Below, in pieces: positions 38,095 to 48,491 of a DNA stretch of 64,000 nucleotides. Made by a program: the position numbers and the translations under genes. The first letter of the stretch is position 1; the number at the start of each line of letters is the position of its first letter. The notes beneath the pieces are model-generated. The model ran no database searches. It had not been told where the DNA came from and worked only from the letters and a program-made list of their open reading frames with translations. This DNA is from Pseudomonas brassicacearum (GTDB taxonomy: Bacteria > Pseudomonadota > Gammaproteobacteria > Pseudomonadales > Pseudomonadaceae), in the NCBI RefSeq assembly GCF_000585995.1, contig NZ_CP007410.1:5173430-5237429 (forward strand), in the 5' to 3' direction.

Positions 38095-40203
38095 TTACGC
38101 AGCCGCCACCTTCACCGGTACGCCATTGAGCGCCGCATTGCCGGACAGCTCATCGAGCTGACAATCATCGGTCAGGTCATTGGCGCTGGAGCCAGGCTGG
38201 CCACTGGCAATGGTCATCTGCACACCCGGCCGGGCATGACCCCAACCGTGGGGCAAGCTGACCACGCCTTTCATCATGTCCAGGCTGCCCTGCACCTCCA
38301 CTTCGATCATACCCACCCGCGAACTGACCTTCACCCGCTGCCCGTCGATAAGTCCGCGACTGGCGAGGTCATCCGGGTGCATCAGCAACTGATGACGCGG
38401 CTTGCCCTTCACCAGCCGGTGGAAGTTGTGCATCCAGGAATTATTGCTGCGCACATGGCGCCGGCCAATCATCAGCAACTCATCGGGTGCTGGAGCCTGC
38501 AACGCGGCAAAACGCTCCAGGTCGGCGAGTATCACGGCCGGCGCGGCCTGTACCCGTTGGTTTTCGGTTTTCAGGCGCTGGGCCAGGTTGGGTTTCAGAG
38601 CGCCAAGGTCAATGCCGTGGGGATGGTCGAACAAGGTCGCCAGGGACAATTTGTGTGGCGAGGCATCGCCGTACGCTCCATTGCGCAGGCCGAAATCGAT
38701 CATTTGCGCCGGTGGCATGGTTGGCTTCAGTTCCTTGCCGGTCCGGGCCGCGAAGGCCTTGGCCAGGCCGACGAAGATTTCCCAGTCGTGCAACGCCCCT
38801 TCGGGCTTGGGCAGGATCGCCCGGTTGAAACGGGTCACGTTGCGCACCGCGAACAGGTTGAACGTGGTGTCGTAGTGGTCGTTTTCCAGCGCCGAAGTAG
38901 AGGGCAGGATCAGGTCGGCGTAGCGCGTGGTTTCGTTGATGTACAAATCGATGCTGACCATGAACTCCAGCCCGTCCAGCGCCTGCTCCAGCTGTCGGCC
39001 GTTGGGTGTGGACAGCGCCGGGTTACCCGCCACGGTGACCAATGCACGAATCTGGCCCTCACCCTCGGTGAGCATTTCTTCGGCCAGGGCCGACACCGGC
39101 AACTCCCCGGCGTACTCGGGACGCCCGGACACCCGGCTTTGCCACCGGTTGAAATGCCCTCCCGAGGTGGTGGCCACCAGATCCACCGCCGGCTCGGTGC
39201 ACAGCGCCCCGCCCACCCGGTCGAGATTGCCGGTCACCAGATTGATCACTTGGATCAGCCAATGGCACAGCGTGCCAAACGCCTGGGTCGAGACGCCCAT
39301 GCGTCCATAGCAAACGGCTGACGGCGCGGCGGCAAAGTCCCGGGCCAATTGACGGATCTGGGTGGCCGGCACTGCACAGAGCGGGCTCATCGCTTCCGCC
39401 GTGAAGGATGCGACAGACTCGCGCACCTCTTCCAGGCCGTCCACCGGCAAGTGGCTGTCACGGGTCAAGCCCTCGTCGAACAATGTATTGAGCAAGCCAA
39501 ACAGCAGCGCAGCATCGCCACCAGGGCGCACGAAGACATGTTGGTCCGCAATGGCGGCCGTTTCGCTGCGACGCGGATCGACCACCACCACTTTGCCGCC
39601 ACGGGCCTGGATCGCCTTGAGGCGTTTTTCCACATCCGGCACGGTCATGATGCTGCCGTTGGACGCCAGCGGGTTACCGCCCAGGATCAGCATGAAGTCG
39701 GTGTGGTCGATGTCCGGAATCGGCAGCAGCAGGCCGTGGCCGTACATCAGGTGGCTGGTCAGGTGATGGGGCAGTTGATCCACCGAGGTTGCCGAGAAAC
39801 GGCTACGGGTTTTCAACAGGCCCAGGAAATAGTTACTGTGGGTCATCAGCCCGTAGTTATGCACGCTGGGGTTGCCCTGGTAGACCGCCACCGCATTCTG
39901 GCCGTGGCGCGCCTGGATGTCCGCCAGACGCTCGGCCACCAGCGCAAAGGCATCGTCCCAGGCAATCGGCTGCCACTCGTTGCCGACCCGCTGCATGGGT
40001 TGGCGCAGGCGGTCCGGATCGTTCTGGATATCTTGCAGGGCCACGGCCTTGGGGCAGATATGCCCCCGGCTGAAACTGTCCAGCGCATCGCCCTTGATCG
40101 AGGTGATCGCCGGGCCTTGGCCGTCGGTTTCGGTGGTTTCGAGGGTCAAGCCGCAGATGGCTTCACACAGATGGCACGCACGGTGGTGGAGAGTCTTGGT
40201 CAT
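38095..40203 (-). CDS. Molybdopterin oxidoreductase, formate dehydrogenase-like
   Basis: This 702-residue protein is of the bis-molybdopterin guanine dinucleotide family. The N-terminal [4Fe-4S] ligands are C10, C13 and C17 (CHLCEAICGL) and C50 (GHICPKA). The central molybdopterin domain includes GGNPLASNGSIMT and VDPRRSETA. A C-terminal cap follows (HPDDLASRGLIDGQRVKVSS). There is no Tat signal, so it is cytosolic. No partner subunit is adjacent. The residue after the fourth cysteine region does not identify the substrate; an assimilatory-nitrate-reductase-like or formate-dehydrogenase-like role cannot be separated by sequence alone. Confidence 0.85.
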   Translation of the reverse strand: MTKTLHHRACHLCEAICGLTLETTETDGQGPAITSIKGDALDSFSRGHICPKAVALQDIQNDPDRLRQPMQRVGNEWQPIAWDDAFALVAERLADIQARHGQNAVAVYQGNPSVHNYGLMTHSNYFLGLLKTRSRFSATSVDQLPHHLTSHLMYGHGLLLPIPDIDHTDFMLILGGNPLASNGSIMTVPDVEKRLKAIQARGGKVVVVDPRRSETAAIADQHVFVRPGGDAALLFGLLNTLFDEGLTRDSHLPVDGLEEVRESVASFTAEAMSPLCAVPATQIRQLARDFAAAPSAVCYGRMGVSTQAFGTLCHWLIQVINLVTGNLDRVGGALCTEPAVDLVATTSGGHFNRWQSRVSGRPEYAGELPVSALAEEMLTEGEGQIRALVTVAGNPALSTPNGRQLEQALDGLEFMVSIDLYINETTRYADLILPSTSALENDHYDTTFNLFAVRNVTRFNRAILPKPEGALHDWEIFVGLAKAFAARTGKELKPTMPPAQMIDFGLRNGAYGDASPHKLSLATLFDHPHGIDLGALKPNLAQRLKTENQRVQAAPAVILADLERFAALQAPAPDELLMIGRRHVRSNNSWMHNFHRLVKGKPRHQLLMHPDDLASRGLIDGQRVKVSSRVGMIEVEVQGSLDMMKGVVSLPHGWGHARPGVQMTIASGQPGSSANDLTDDCQLDELSGNAALNGVPVKVAAA

Positions 40204-40334
40204 GGCCAGTCTCTGTTTTATTCGTGGCGGGCGCTTTCGGCCGCGGGAAGAAAACTATGGCGCGTGACCGGCCCCTTTGCCAGCGACGTTCGTCCTGTGA
40301 ATTGCCGGGCATCAGGCCCGCCGATGAAGTGGCG

Positions 40335-40622
40335 TCAAGGCTGCTCGGAAGGCGGCGCCAACAGCTGGATTTCTTCGACGGTTTCCACCTGCTCCTGGGC
40401 GATGGGCACGCCCGTCAGCTCCCCGATGAGGCGCCAATGCTCGTCGAGCCCGTTGCTGATAGTGGCCATGCGATCGATCATCCGGCGGCCGGCGGCCTTG
40501 GTCACCTCGTCGTCGCTGCGCAACAACTCGAATGACATGGACGTCACCGATGCGGTCAGATGAGTCAGGGAACGTGCCGTCAGCCCCAGTAGTTCCATCA
40601 ATTGTTGCTCTTTCGAATCCAT
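40335..40622 (-). CDS. Small conserved protein of unknown function
   Basis: This 95-residue protein is helical and slightly acidic, with no signal or membrane helix: MDSKEQQLMELLGLTARSLTH, then VTKAAGRRMIDRM and an acidic Glu/Gln-rich end. AGGAG precedes the ATG at a good spacing, which supports it as a real gene. It lies alone between the molybdopterin enzyme and the argF promoter region. I recognise no family. Confidence 0.7.
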   Translation of the reverse strand: MDSKEQQLMELLGLTARSLTHLTASVTSMSFELLRSDDEVTKAAGRRMIDRMATISNGLDEHWRLIGELTGVPIAQEQVETVEEIQLLAPPSEQP

Positions 40623-41024
40623 TTCGGGGGCTCCTGCGTCTAGAAGCTCATTTATAACCCAGCCCCTTGCAATAGGAAATGTTTCACGTCTGACAACAGA
40701 CCGGCGAAGCCCCGGAATATGGGCTCACAAACGACCTTCAACCACGTCGAGCCCGCCTTGCTTGATTGCCAAGCCAAGCAACGCCAGTGTACAAATGGGG
40801 TGCTGCTGTCAGGAAACCGGCTTCATACATGCCATCACAGACCTGTGATGGCCTCGCTGAAATCCCCAAAAACCGTAGCCCTATTGGTAAGACGCGACAT
40901 TTCCTTATAAGATCGCGCCTTCCCCTATTTCGTCGCCCCGTGCGGCTTTTGCCGCAGGTCTCGCCCGTTTTTTGAATAAACAAGGCTTTGAGTATCTGCG
41001 GTCAGTTACAAAAGGTAGTCAATC
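40623..41024 (+). promoter_or_regulatory. argF upstream region with a candidate promoter
   Basis: In this 400-bp gap TTGGTA at 40884-40889 and TATAAG at 40906-40911 are 16 bp apart and make a fair sigma-70 promoter. A hairpin of TGCGGC and GCCGCA at about 40940-40956 lies in the leader, with a T-run (GTTTTTTG) about 15 nt later, so attenuation is possible. I see no clear ArgR box and no gene. Confidence 0.4.
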
Positions 41025-41945
41025 ATGAGCGCAAGGCACTTTCTCTCCCTGATGGATTTCACGCCCGATGAGTTGCTCGGCGTGATCCGTCGAGGCGTGG
41101 AGCTCAAGGACCTGCGTAACCGCGGCGTACTGTTCGAGCCCTTGAAAAACCGCGTGCTGGGGATGATCTTCGAGAAGTCATCGACCCGCACCCGTATCTC
41201 TTTCGAAGCCGGCATGATCCAGCTCGGCGGCCAGGCGATCTTCCTGTCGCCGCGCGACACCCAACTGGGCCGTGGCGAACCGATCGGCGATTGCGCCATC
41301 GTCATGTCGAGCATGCTCGACGCCGTGATGATCCGTACCTTCGCCCACAGCACCCTGACCGAGTTCGCGGCCCATTCCCGCGTGCCGGTGATCAACGGCC
41401 TGTCCGATGACCTGCACCCCTGCCAGTTGCTGGCCGACATGCAGACCTTCCTCGAACACCGCGGCTCGATCCAGGGCAAGACCGTGACCTGGATCGGCGA
41501 TGGCAACAACATGTGCAATAGCTACATAGAAGCCTCGATACAATTCGACTTCCAACTGCGCATCGCCTGCCCCGAAGGCTACGACCCGAACGCCGAGCTG
41601 GTTGCCAGGGCCGGGGATCGGGTGACCATCGTGCGCGACCCGAAACAAGCCATGGCCGGCGCACACCTGGTGAGCACCGACGTCTGGACCTCCATGGGCC
41701 AGGAAGAAGAAACCGCCAAGCGCCTCAAGCTGTTCGCGCCATTCCAGGTCAACCGGGCCCTGCTCGACCTGGCGGATGCCGAAGTGCTGTTCATGCACTG
41801 CCTGCCAGCCCACCGTGGCGAGGAAATCAGCGTCGATCTGCTGGACGACCCACGTTCGGTGGCATGGGACCAGGCAGAAAATCGTCTGCATGCGCAAAAG
41901 GCCCTGCTCGAGTTCCTGGTCGAGCCGGCGTACCACCACGCATGA
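41025..41945 (+). CDS. argF: Ornithine carbamoyltransferase
   Basis: This 306-residue anabolic enzyme makes citrulline from ornithine and carbamoyl phosphate. The phosphate-binding motif SSTRTR is at about 48-53 ([12 protein letters not shown]). [11 protein letters not shown] and the active-site [10 protein letters not shown] are present. The length matches the anabolic ArgF of P. aeruginosa rather than the longer catabolic ArcB. It overlaps the next gene by 4 bp. Confidence 0.96.
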   Translation: MSARHFLSLMDFTPDELLGVIRRGVELKDLRNRGVLFEPLKNRVLGMIFEKSSTRTRISFEAGMIQLGGQAIFLSPRDTQLGRGEPIGDCAIVMSSMLDAVMIRTFAHSTLTEFAAHSRVPVINGLSDDLHPCQLLADMQTFLEHRGSIQGKTVTWIGDGNNMCNSYIEASIQFDFQLRIACPEGYDPNAELVARAGDRVTIVRDPKQAMAGAHLVSTDVWTSMGQEEETAKRLKLFAPFQVNRALLDLADAEVLFMHCLPAHRGEEISVDLLDDPRSVAWDQAENRLHAQKALLEFLVEPAYHHA

Positions 41946-43051
41946 GCCATCCGCTGCTACTGAATCTGCACAACCTGGCCTGCGGTTACCAGAACCAGCG
42001 GGTCGTCCAGAACCTCAACCTGCACCTCAATGCCGGCGATATCGGCTGCTTGCTCGGGTCGTCCGGGTGCGGCAAGACCACGACGTTGCGCGCCATCGCC
42101 GGCTTCGAGCCGGTGCACGAAGGTGAGATTCAACTGGCCGGGGAAACCATCTCCCGCCCAGGCTTCACCCTCGCCCCGGAAAAACGCCGCATCGGCATGG
42201 TGTTCCAGGACTATGCGCTGTTCCCCCACCTGAGCGTGGCCGAGAACATTGCCTTCGGCATCCGCAAGCATCCACACAAGGATCGCGTCGTCGAAGAGCT
42301 GCTGGACCTGGTCAATCTGAAAAACCTGGGCAAGCGCTTTCCCCATGAACTGTCCGGTGGCCAGCAACAGCGCGTGGCACTGGCCCGCGCACTGGCGCCA
42401 GAGCCACAATTGCTGTTGCTTGACGAGCCATTCTCCAATCTCGACGGCGAGCTGCGACGCAAGCTCAGCCATGAGGTGCGAGACATTCTCAAGGCCCGCG
42501 GCACCAGCGCGATCCTGGTCACCCACGATCAGGAAGAAGCCTTCGCCGTGAGTGATCATGTCGGTGTGTTCAAGGAAGGTCGACTGGAACAGTGGGATAC
42601 GCCCTACAACCTGTATCACGAACCGCTGACACCCTTCGTCGCCAGTTTCATTGGCCAGGGTTACTTCATTCGTGGCCAATTGGACAGCCCGGAATCGGTG
42701 CAGACCGAGCTGGGTATCCTGCGGGGCAACCGAGCCTATACCTGGCCGATTGGCGGCGCGGTGGATGTGTTGTTGCGGCCGGACGATATCGTCTATGCAC
42801 CGGACAGCCCGCTCACGGCCCACATCGTCGGCAAGACGTTCCTGGGCGCCTCGACCTTGTATCGCCTGCAACTGCCGACGGGCGCGCAACTGGAATCGAT
42901 CTTCCCCAGCCATGCCGACCATCAGGTCGGGGCCCAGGTCGGCATCCGGGTAGCGGCTGAACACCTAGTGCTGTTCCAGGCCTCGGGCAGCACGGCGGCG
43001 CACCTACCGCCGGTGGAAAGCGGAGTGCGGCGCTACAGCACCGCCAGCTAG
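41942..43051 (+). CDS. ABC transporter ATPase, FbpC/PotA-like, orphan
   Basis: This 369-residue ATPase has Walker [10 protein letters not shown], the signature [15 protein letters not shown], Walker [13 protein letters not shown] and the switch His ([10 protein letters not shown]). A C-terminal TOBE-like region follows from about 240 ([14 protein letters not shown]). The family includes iron(III) (FbpC), spermidine and sulfate importers. The ATG at 41942 overlaps the argF stop. No permease or binding protein gene is adjacent, so it must serve proteins encoded elsewhere. The arginine-related neighbour is suggestive but not proof of substrate. Confidence 0.88.
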   Translation: MSHPLLLNLHNLACGYQNQRVVQNLNLHLNAGDIGCLLGSSGCGKTTTLRAIAGFEPVHEGEIQLAGETISRPGFTLAPEKRRIGMVFQDYALFPHLSVAENIAFGIRKHPHKDRVVEELLDLVNLKNLGKRFPHELSGGQQQRVALARALAPEPQLLLLDEPFSNLDGELRRKLSHEVRDILKARGTSAILVTHDQEEAFAVSDHVGVFKEGRLEQWDTPYNLYHEPLTPFVASFIGQGYFIRGQLDSPESVQTELGILRGNRAYTWPIGGAVDVLLRPDDIVYAPDSPLTAHIVGKTFLGASTLYRLQLPTGAQLESIFPSHADHQVGAQVGIRVAAEHLVLFQASGSTAAHLPPVESGVRRYSTAS

Positions 43052-43069
43052 CGCTTGGATACTCGCTTT

Positions 43070-43099
43070 TGTGGCGAGGGAGCTTGCTCCCTCGCCACA
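43070..43099. repeat. Collapsed REP palindrome
   Basis: The 14-bp arm TGTGGCGAGGGAGC is followed by TT and its exact complement. This is a REPIN with the middle deleted, leaving a single perfect 30-bp hairpin. It sits between the orphan ATPase and the convergent PhzF-family gene and could act as a terminator. Confidence 0.85.
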
Positions 43100-43124
43100 G
43101 GGTGCATGTGCACCGGGACTGGTG

Positions 43125-43907
43125 TCAGCCCAGCATCAACGTCCCACTGGCCACCAACGTCGCATCCCCGCCGATCTTCACCCGCTCACCTTCCAACCGA
43201 CAGAACAGCGCGCCGCCCCTGGCCGAGCACTGATAAGCCGTCAGCCCATGTTTACCCAAGCGCTTGGACCAGTACGGAATCAGGCTGCAATGGGTCGAGC
43301 CGGTCACCGGGTCTTCGTTGATGCCAATCGCCGGGGCAAAATAGCGCGAGACAAAATCATGCTTGCTCCCCGGCGCGGTCACGATAGCGCCCGGCCACGG
43401 CAGTTTCGCCAGGGCCGCCATGTCGGGTTTGCAGTCGAGCACCGCCTGCTCCGACTCCAGCACCACGAACAATACGTTCGAACTCAATACGTCCACCGCC
43501 TCGACCCCCAGGGCACTCTGCACGGCCAGGGACGCACCCAACTCGCTAGGCACCACGGTGGGAAAGTCCAACCACAACCTACCGCCTTCGCGACTGACGC
43601 TCAAAGGACCAGACCGGCAAGTGAAATCCAGGCGCTCGGCGGTTTCGTGGTAGACCTCGAACAGCACATAGGCACTGGCCAACGTGGCATGCCCACATAA
43701 CGGAACTTCAGTGGTGGGAGTGAACCAGCGGATATGCCAATACTGGCCTTCGCGTACCAGAAAGGCGGTTTCCGCCAGGTTGTGTTCGGCGGCGATTTTT
43801 TGCATCAAGTCATCGGCCAGCCAGGCGTCGAGCCGATAGACCATGGCTGAATTACCGCCAAACGGTCTATCACTGAACGCATCGACTTGATGAAACGCGA
43901 GCTGCAT
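43125..43907 (-). CDS. PhzF-family isomerase/epimerase
   Basis: This 260-residue protein has the diaminopimelate-epimerase fold with the family motif HNLAETAFL containing the catalytic Glu (about 45), FTPTTEVPLCGHATLAS (about 67-83) and the second half EDPVTGSTHC. Members act as isomerases on small acids, as PhzF does in phenazine synthesis, but no phenazine cluster is here. The ATG at 43907 follows AAAAGGAGA. Its physiological substrate is unknown. Confidence 0.88.
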   Translation of the reverse strand: MQLAFHQVDAFSDRPFGGNSAMVYRLDAWLADDLMQKIAAEHNLAETAFLVREGQYWHIRWFTPTTEVPLCGHATLASAYVLFEVYHETAERLDFTCRSGPLSVSREGGRLWLDFPTVVPSELGASLAVQSALGVEAVDVLSSNVLFVVLESEQAVLDCKPDMAALAKLPWPGAIVTAPGSKHDFVSRYFAPAIGINEDPVTGSTHCSLIPYWSKRLGKHGLTAYQCSARGGALFCRLEGERVKIGGDATLVASGTLMLG

Positions 43908-44042
43908 GGCACTTCTCCTTTTTATTGATGTGCGAGCATGAGGCGCCAAGACACTGATTTTCCAGTGACAGATCCACTGAATTTTCACCCGACAGCCCTG
44001 GGCGAAAGTTCGGATACCCACTAAAGCTCAAGCCCTGCATCG

Positions 44043-44088
44043 GTGTGGCGAGGGAGCTTGTTCCCGAGTGCCTGCGAAGCCGCCACCC
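44043..44088. repeat. Half REP of the GTGGCGAGGGAGC family
   Basis: GTGGCGAGGGAGCTTGTTCCCG at the start of this stretch is a single left REP arm with one change (TTGTTCC for TTGCTCC) and no right-hand partner, ending in TGCGAAGCCGCC. It lies between the PhzF-family gene and ybaK. Confidence 0.75.
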
Positions 44089-44095
44089 GACTCTT

Positions 44096-44566
44096 TCAAG
44101 CACGCCCGATGTTAGCAAACGTCGCCCCGGTATGCTCCGCCAGGACCGAAGGCGCCAGCTCTACCTCCAACCCACGCCGTCCTGCACTGACAAACATGCT
44201 GGCCAGCGGCAGCGCGCAACTGTCGATAAACGTGCGCAGACGCTTCTTCTGCCCCAGTGGGCTGATACCGCCGAGCAAGTAACCGGTCGAGCGTTGCGCG
44301 GCGGCCGGGTCAGCCATCTCGACCTTCTTCACACCAGCGGCATGGGCCAGGCCTTTCAAATCCAGGCTCCCGGCCACGGGCACCACCGCCACCAACAACT
44401 CACCTTTTTCGCTGGCCGCCAGCAGCGTCTTGAATACCTGCGCCGGATCCAACCCGAGCTTTTCGGCCGCTTCCAGTCCATAGGAGGCTGCCTTGGGATC
44501 GTGTTCGTAACTGTGGATGCGATGTTCGGCACGCACTTTCTTAAGCAGATCCAACGCGGGTGTCAT
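44096..44566 (-). CDS. ybaK: Cys-tRNA(Pro) deacylase YbaK
   Basis: This 156-residue protein of the YbaK/ProX family hydrolyses mischarged Cys-tRNA-Pro. The conserved Lys in VFKTLLAAS (about 46) and the GGISPLGQKKRLRTFID segment are visible. The ATG at 44566 is preceded by ACAGGAGCAG; upstream extension to 44626 would add 20 residues without a site. It is divergent from glpF across a 323-bp gap. Confidence 0.92.
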   Translation of the reverse strand: MTPALDLLKKVRAEHRIHSYEHDPKAASYGLEAAEKLGLDPAQVFKTLLAASEKGELLVAVVPVAGSLDLKGLAHAAGVKKVEMADPAAAQRSTGYLLGGISPLGQKKRLRTFIDSCALPLASMFVSAGRRGLEVELAPSVLAEHTGATFANIGRA

Positions 44567-44728
44567 GACTGCTCCTGTTAAGGAAATCAAAAAGAGTGAG
44601 CCCGATTCTAAGCGATCGGCAGGCAAAAAGGCCCGGACTGCGCTGTCAGCACTGCCGAGCCGATATCGCCGAAAGCGTCATTCATGCCACGAATAGTAGA
44701 AATGTGACCGATGGTTCACTTTCGACCT

Positions 44729-44755
44729 TTGACACCAGCGTTTCTTGTCTATATT
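44729..44755 (+). promoter_or_regulatory. Candidate sigma-70 promoter of glpFK
   Basis: TTGACA at 44729 and TATATT at 44750 are separated by 15 bp, about 130 bp before glpF. TTCGAC just upstream and TTCGAA just downstream could be GlpR half-sites. The rest of the 44567-44888 gap shows no gene. Confidence 0.5.
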
Positions 44756-44888
44756 TTTTCGAAACTGAAAGCAAAAACTCATGTCTCAAACAACACCCCG
44801 AGCTCAGGATGAGGATCCTGCCTCGGCGAAAACGCGCTATCGAGCTGTTTATCGAACGCGCCAGACAACAACAAAAACCGAGGTTTGA

Positions 44889-45740
44889 ATGACCATTGCT
44901 TTACAACAGCCCTCTCTTTCCAGCCAATGCCTGGCCGAGTTCCTCGGCACGGCCCTGCTGATTTTTTTCGGCACTGGTTGCGTTGCGGCGCTCAAGGTCG
45001 CGGGTGCGAGTTTCGGCCTATGGGAAATCAGCATCATCTGGGGCGTCGGCGTCAGCATGGCGATCTATCTCAGCGCGGGTATTTCCGGCGCCCACCTGAA
45101 TCCCGCCGTCAGCATCGCCCTGTGCATGTTCACCGACTTCGAGAAGCGCAAACTACCGTTCTATATGCTCAGCCAAGTGGCCGGCGCCTTCTGCGGTGCG
45201 CTGCTGGTCTACACGCTGTATAGCAATCTATTCTTCGATTTCGAACAGTCCCGGCACATGATTCGTGGCACCGAAGCCAGCCTCGAACTGGCCTCGGTGT
45301 TCTCGACCTATCCGCACGCGGCACTGTCCACCGGTCAGGCTTTCGTGGTGGAGACGATCATCACCGCGATTCTGATGGGCGTGATCATGTCGTTGACCGA
45401 TGACAACAATGGCCTGCCTCGCGGCCCCCTGGCGCCGCTGCTGATCGGCTTGCTGATTGCAGTGATCGGCAGCTCCATGGGGCCACTGACAGGCTTCGCG
45501 ATGAACCCGGCACGGGACTTCGGCCCTAAACTGATGACTTTCTTCGCTGGCTGGGGTGAAATTTCCCTCACGGGTGGACGCGACATTCCGTACTTCCTGG
45601 TTCCGATTTTTGCACCGATCTTGGGTGCGTGCCTCGGTGCTGCCGCCTATCGCGGGCTGATTGCCCGTCATCTGCCCAGCGCCATAACGGTTACAAAGGA
45701 TGCAAAACCGGCCATTGACGGCAAGCCCAGAACGTCCTGA
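44889..45740 (+). CDS. glpF: Glycerol uptake facilitator (aquaglyceroporin)
   Basis: This 283-residue six-helix channel of the MIP family lets glycerol diffuse across the inner membrane. The two NPA boxes are in GAHLNPAVSIA (about residue 66) and AMNPARDFGPK (about 203). The Asp in the second (NPARD) is typical of glycerol-type channels. GAGG precedes the ATG by 5 nt. glpK follows after 91 bp. Confidence 0.95.
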   Translation: MTIALQQPSLSSQCLAEFLGTALLIFFGTGCVAALKVAGASFGLWEISIIWGVGVSMAIYLSAGISGAHLNPAVSIALCMFTDFEKRKLPFYMLSQVAGAFCGALLVYTLYSNLFFDFEQSRHMIRGTEASLELASVFSTYPHAALSTGQAFVVETIITAILMGVIMSLTDDNNGLPRGPLAPLLIGLLIAVIGSSMGPLTGFAMNPARDFGPKLMTFFAGWGEISLTGGRDIPYFLVPIFAPILGACLGAAAYRGLIARHLPSAITVTKDAKPAIDGKPRTS

Positions 45741-45747
45741 AACAGTC

Positions 45748-47337
<1,590 letters not shown>

Positions 47338-47422
47338 CACACCGTAAGGGTCTGAAACTGGTCGGGAGTGGATTCCTGCGGCATCATGGGCAAATTTTGT
47401 ATGGCAGCCCAAAGGAAGCCCC

Positions 47423-48178
47423 ATGAATCTGCCTCCCCGTCAGCAGCAAATCCTCGAGCTGGTCCGTGAACGCGGCTATGTCAGCATCGAGGAAATGGCG
47501 CAGTTATTCGTCGTCACCCCGCAAACCATCCGCCGTGACATCAATCAACTGGCGGAAGTGAACCTGCTGCGCCGCTACCATGGCGGCGCCGCCTACGACT
47601 CAAGCGTGGAAAACACTGCCTACGCCATGCGCGCCGACCAGATGCGCGACGAGAAGCAACGCATCGCCGAAGCCATCGCCGCCCAGATCCCCGATCACGC
47701 CTCGCTGTTCATCAACATCGGCACCACCACCGAATCCATCGCCCGGGCGCTGCTCAACCACAACCATCTCAAGGTCATCACCAATAACCTGCACGTGGCT
47801 TCGATCCTCAGCGCCAAGGACGACTTCGAAGTGCTGATCGCCGGTGGCAACGTACGCCGTGACGGCGGAGTGGTGGGCCAGGCCAGCGTCGACTTCATCA
47901 ACCAGTTCAAGGTTGACTTCGCCCTGGTGGGCATTAGCGGTATCGATGAGGACGGCAGCCTGCTGGATTTCGACTACCAGGAAGTGCGCGTCTCCCAGGC
48001 GATCATCACCAACGCCCGGCAAGTACTGCTGGCGGCGGACTCCAGCAAATTCGGACGCAACGCCATGGTTCGCCTGGGCCCTATCAGCCTGATCGACTGC
48101 CTGGTGACCGACCAGCAACCGGTGCCAGCCCTGGCGCAGCTACTGAGCCAGCACAAAATTCGGCTGGAAGTGGTCTGA
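47423..48178 (+). CDS. glpR: Glycerol-3-phosphate regulon repressor, DeoR family
   Basis: This 251-residue protein has an N-terminal DeoR helix-turn-helix ([35 protein letters not shown] split by a turn, about 5-40) and a C-terminal sugar-phosphate sensor domain with [14 protein letters not shown] and the [12 protein letters not shown] end. It represses glp genes until glycerol-3-phosphate binds. The likely operator before glpD is described separately. Gene order glpF-K-R-D is that of P. aeruginosa. Confidence 0.94.
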   Translation: MNLPPRQQQILELVRERGYVSIEEMAQLFVVTPQTIRRDINQLAEVNLLRRYHGGAAYDSSVENTAYAMRADQMRDEKQRIAEAIAAQIPDHASLFINIGTTTESIARALLNHNHLKVITNNLHVASILSAKDDFEVLIAGGNVRRDGGVVGQASVDFINQFKVDFALVGISGIDEDGSLLDFDYQEVRVSQAIITNARQVLLAADSSKFGRNAMVRLGPISLIDCLVTDQQPVPALAQLLSQHKIRLEVV

Positions 48179-48190
48179 CTGCATCCAAGC

Positions 48191-48322
48191 CCCTGTGGCG
48201 GGGAGCTTGCTCCCGCTGGGTGGCGAAGCCGCCCCAAATGAGCTGCCGCGATGTTTCAGGCACACGCCCCAGCCGGTTTACGACTGCTTCGCAGCCGAGC
48301 GGGAGCAAGCTCCCTCGCCACA
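48191..48322. repeat. REPIN, GTGGCGAGGGAGC family, long form
   Basis: A left REP arm with one base missing (GTGGCGGGGAGC) and a normal right arm are separated by about 90 bp that contain a second smaller inverted segment. It lies between glpR and glpD. Confidence 0.85.
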
Positions 48323-48440
48323 AACGCACTCGCCAATAACTTTTTTGTTCGAAAATTTTCCTTTCAGCTTCCTTTGATCAGTATTTTCAATCGAAGTTAG
48401 CTGGCTGTTGCTGTGCTTATGGGCTAGTATTTTCGCAAAT

Positions 48441-48454
48441 GAACATTTATGTTC
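48441..48454 (+). promoter_or_regulatory. Candidate GlpR operator upstream of glpD
   Basis: GAACATTTATGTTC is a perfect palindrome 38 bp before the glpD start, flanked by TTCGCAAAT and GAATTC. Known GlpR half-sites in P. aeruginosa include ATGTTCG-type sequence, which is present here. A second TTCGAA-centred element lies at about 48346-48353. Confidence 0.55.
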
Positions 48455-48491
48455 GAATTCAAATATTACGAAAAGAACCCGAGGCCAGCCG

